Assembly (NCBI GenBank): GCA_910584715.1
Contig: CAJUAN010000052.1
Location: 1-8,005, forward strand
Reading direction: 5' to 3'
Length of the DNA stretch: 8,005 bases
From: an uncultured Oscillospiraceae bacterium
GTDB taxonomy: Bacteria > Bacillota > Clostridia > Oscillospirales > Ruminococcaceae
Numbering within the stretch: the stretch's first letter is position 1; each line of letters opens with the position of its first letter. Made by a program: the position numbers and the translations under genes. The notes below the pieces were generated by a model that made no database searches, was not told the DNA's origin, and worked only from the letters and a program-made list of their open reading frames with translations. This document shows, piece after piece, positions 7,316 through 8,005 of the stretch.

Positions 7316-7936
7316 ATGCGCGAAGATATACAAAAGGCTATAAAGGAATACGAAATTGCAGTAACACCTTTTTTTAAAAAATGCGTTGGATACGCTGAAA
7401 AATATTTGAATAATGATGAAAACGTCATATTATGTTTGGATATTGATTTCTGTATCAATTATCCTGATCCCACAAAAAAAGTCGTGCTTCCGGGCATTGT
7501 GTTTTTAACAAATAAGCGAATACTTCTCCATTGTAAATTAAAGAAAGAGGATTTTATTGATATCCTGCCTATAGAGGAAATTACCGATATAAAAGTATTT
7601 AGCCCTTCTCTTTGTGATGACCATATTCAGGTTTATTCAGCAGATAAAATATATGACTTTCCAATCAGAACCAAACAAAGAGGATTCGTTGTGTCAGTGG
7701 TTCAAAGTAAACAGGCGGCTTTCGGTAAAATATACCGCGCCTTTTTATTTGCCCGAAATCCTAACGGTTTCGGAGAACCAGAAGTTCCAAAACCCGAAGA
7801 TTCAAAATCCGAAAATACCTCCGTTTCATCTGACATTCCCGAACAGATTGAAAAGCTTGCTGCTCTAAAGGATAAGGGAATAATCTCCGAGGAGGAATTC
7901 CAGAGCAAAAAAACAGAGCTGCTGTCAAGGCTGTAA
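7316..7936 (+). CDS. PH-like domain plus SHOCT domain protein, putative prophage moron
   Basis: A 206-aa soluble protein with no signal peptide or membrane segment. After a helical N-terminus (residues 1-32), residues about 33-140 look like a bacterial PH/GRAM-like domain: LPGIVFLTNKRILLHC is the typical 'vfLTNkRil' strand-turn-strand, followed by 'DFIDILPIEEITDIKV' and a 'IQVYSADKIYDFPI' strand. A polar Pro/Glu/Ser linker (about 150-173) leads to a C-terminal SHOCT domain (about 174-206, EQIEKLAALKDKGIISEEEF then KKTELLSRL), a short helical pair thought to mediate oligomerisation or partner binding. The PH-SHOCT pairing is widespread in bacteria and prophages, but its function is not established. 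The gene runs against the tail operon, has its own promoter and SD, is followed by a terminator-like hairpin and is much more AT-rich than the tape measure. These features fit a moron expressed from the prophage, perhaps affecting the host or rival phages. Confidence 0.88.
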   Translation: MREDIQKAIKEYEIAVTPFFKKCVGYAEKYLNNDENVILCLDIDFCINYPDPTKKVVLPGIVFLTNKRILLHCKLKKEDFIDILPIEEITDIKVFSPSLCDDHIQVYSADKIYDFPIRTKQRGFVVSVVQSKQAAFGKIYRAFLFARNPNGFGEPEVPKPEDSKSENTSVSSDIPEQIEKLAALKDKGIISEEEFQSKKTELLSRL

Positions 7937-7957
7937 AAGTACCGCCCCGCTGAAATG

Positions 7958-8002
7958 ATATGCACCCCAAAAGTTAGACACTTTTGGAGGTGCATATTTT
8001 TT
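7958..8002 (+). terminator. Long hairpin with T-tract after the PH-SHOCT gene
   Basis: Arms 7958-7974 and 7980-7997 pair over 17 base pairs with a single bulged A at 7988 and a 5-nt loop (TAGAC). The stem runs directly into six Ts (7997-8002). It lies about 22 nt after the stop codon of the PH-SHOCT gene and would act as an intrinsic terminator for it. On the minus strand there is no comparable T-run after the stem, so it should work in one direction only. Confidence 0.75.
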
Positions 8003-8005
8003 ATG
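8003..8005 (+). CDS. Start codon of a gene cut by the right edge, possibly transposase orfA
   Basis: Only the ATG is present. The GGAGGTG SD 10 nt upstream is a near-perfect match to the anti-SD. Together with the IS-like sequence in front, this suggests the first ORF of an IS3-family transposase. Nothing of the product can be read. Confidence 0.4.

Larger units (their letters stand above)
7956..8005 (+). mobile_element. Probable left end of an IS3-family (IS150-group) insertion sequence
   Basis: The sequence beginning TGATATGCACCCC and continuing with AAAAGTTAGACA resembles terminal inverted repeats of IS150-group IS3 elements, which begin TG and often carry CCCCAAAAGTTAGAC. This is recalled, not searched. 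Right behind it, GGAGGTG (7986-7992) stands 10 nt before an ATG at 8003-8005, the expected position of orfA. The other end and the transposase lie outside the window, so this could also be a plain terminator followed by an unrelated gene. Confidence 0.5.

Noticed and set aside
7702..7995. Minus-strand frame opposite the PH-SHOCT gene
   Set aside because: The plus-strand gene has promoter, SD and recognisable domains, so the opposite frame is a shadow.
1..8005. CRISPR arrays, tRNA genes, attachment sites, retron or toxin-antitoxin genes
   Set aside because: Looked for on both strands; no spaced direct repeats, cloverleaf sequences or recognisable products of these kinds were found.

Overview
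The window shows part of the tail-morphogenesis operon of a tailed bacteriophage, almost certainly a prophage, read on the minus strand. A divergent accessory gene and what looks like the left end of an insertion sequence follow at the high-coordinate end. Strong Shine-Dalgarno (SD) sequences of the AGGAGG type, a sigma-A-like promoter, TTG start codons and cysteine-rich structural proteins suggest a low-to-mid-GC Gram-positive anaerobe (Bacillota, probably Clostridia). This host call is an inference from style, not from a marker gene.

Minus-strand layout, in transcription order from high to low coordinates: a 56-aa zinc-ribbon protein (7229-7059, TTG start, not previously listed as a long ORF); a 1173-aa TP901-type tail tape measure protein (7014-3493); a 134-aa small tail protein (3482-3078, TTG start); a 460-aa cysteine-rich protein resembling a baseplate or tail hub (about 3121-1739); a 559-aa unrecognised tail-tip or baseplate protein (1739-60); and the first 14 codons of another gene that runs off the left edge (42-1). 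Gaps are 44 nt at most. Two junctions overlap and one SD overlaps a stop codon, so this is one translationally linked operon. The order tape measure, then small tail protein, then hub, then tip protein is the usual order for long-tailed phages of Gram-positive hosts. A 1173-aa tape measure fits a long flexible tail of roughly 175 nm by the usual 1.5 Angstrom per residue rule.

Plus-strand layout: at 7258-7286 lies a good sigma-A-type promoter with an extended -10. It drives a 206-aa protein with a bacterial PH-like domain followed by a C-terminal SHOCT domain (7316-7936). This gene points against the tail operon, has its own promoter, is followed by a hairpin with a T-tract, and is clearly more AT-rich than the tape measure gene. 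These are the hallmarks of a phage moron (a cargo gene expressed from the prophage).

From about 7956 to the right edge, a long bulged hairpin ends in a T-tract and contains a perfect SD just upstream of an ATG that is the last three bases of the window. The sequence resembles the terminal repeat of IS150-group IS3-family elements, so the window probably ends at the first codon of a transposase orfA. The same hairpin could terminate the moron transcript and hide the transposase ribosome-binding site in read-through RNA.

No tRNA, rRNA or CRISPR array was seen, and no stretch over 300 bases lacks a gene.
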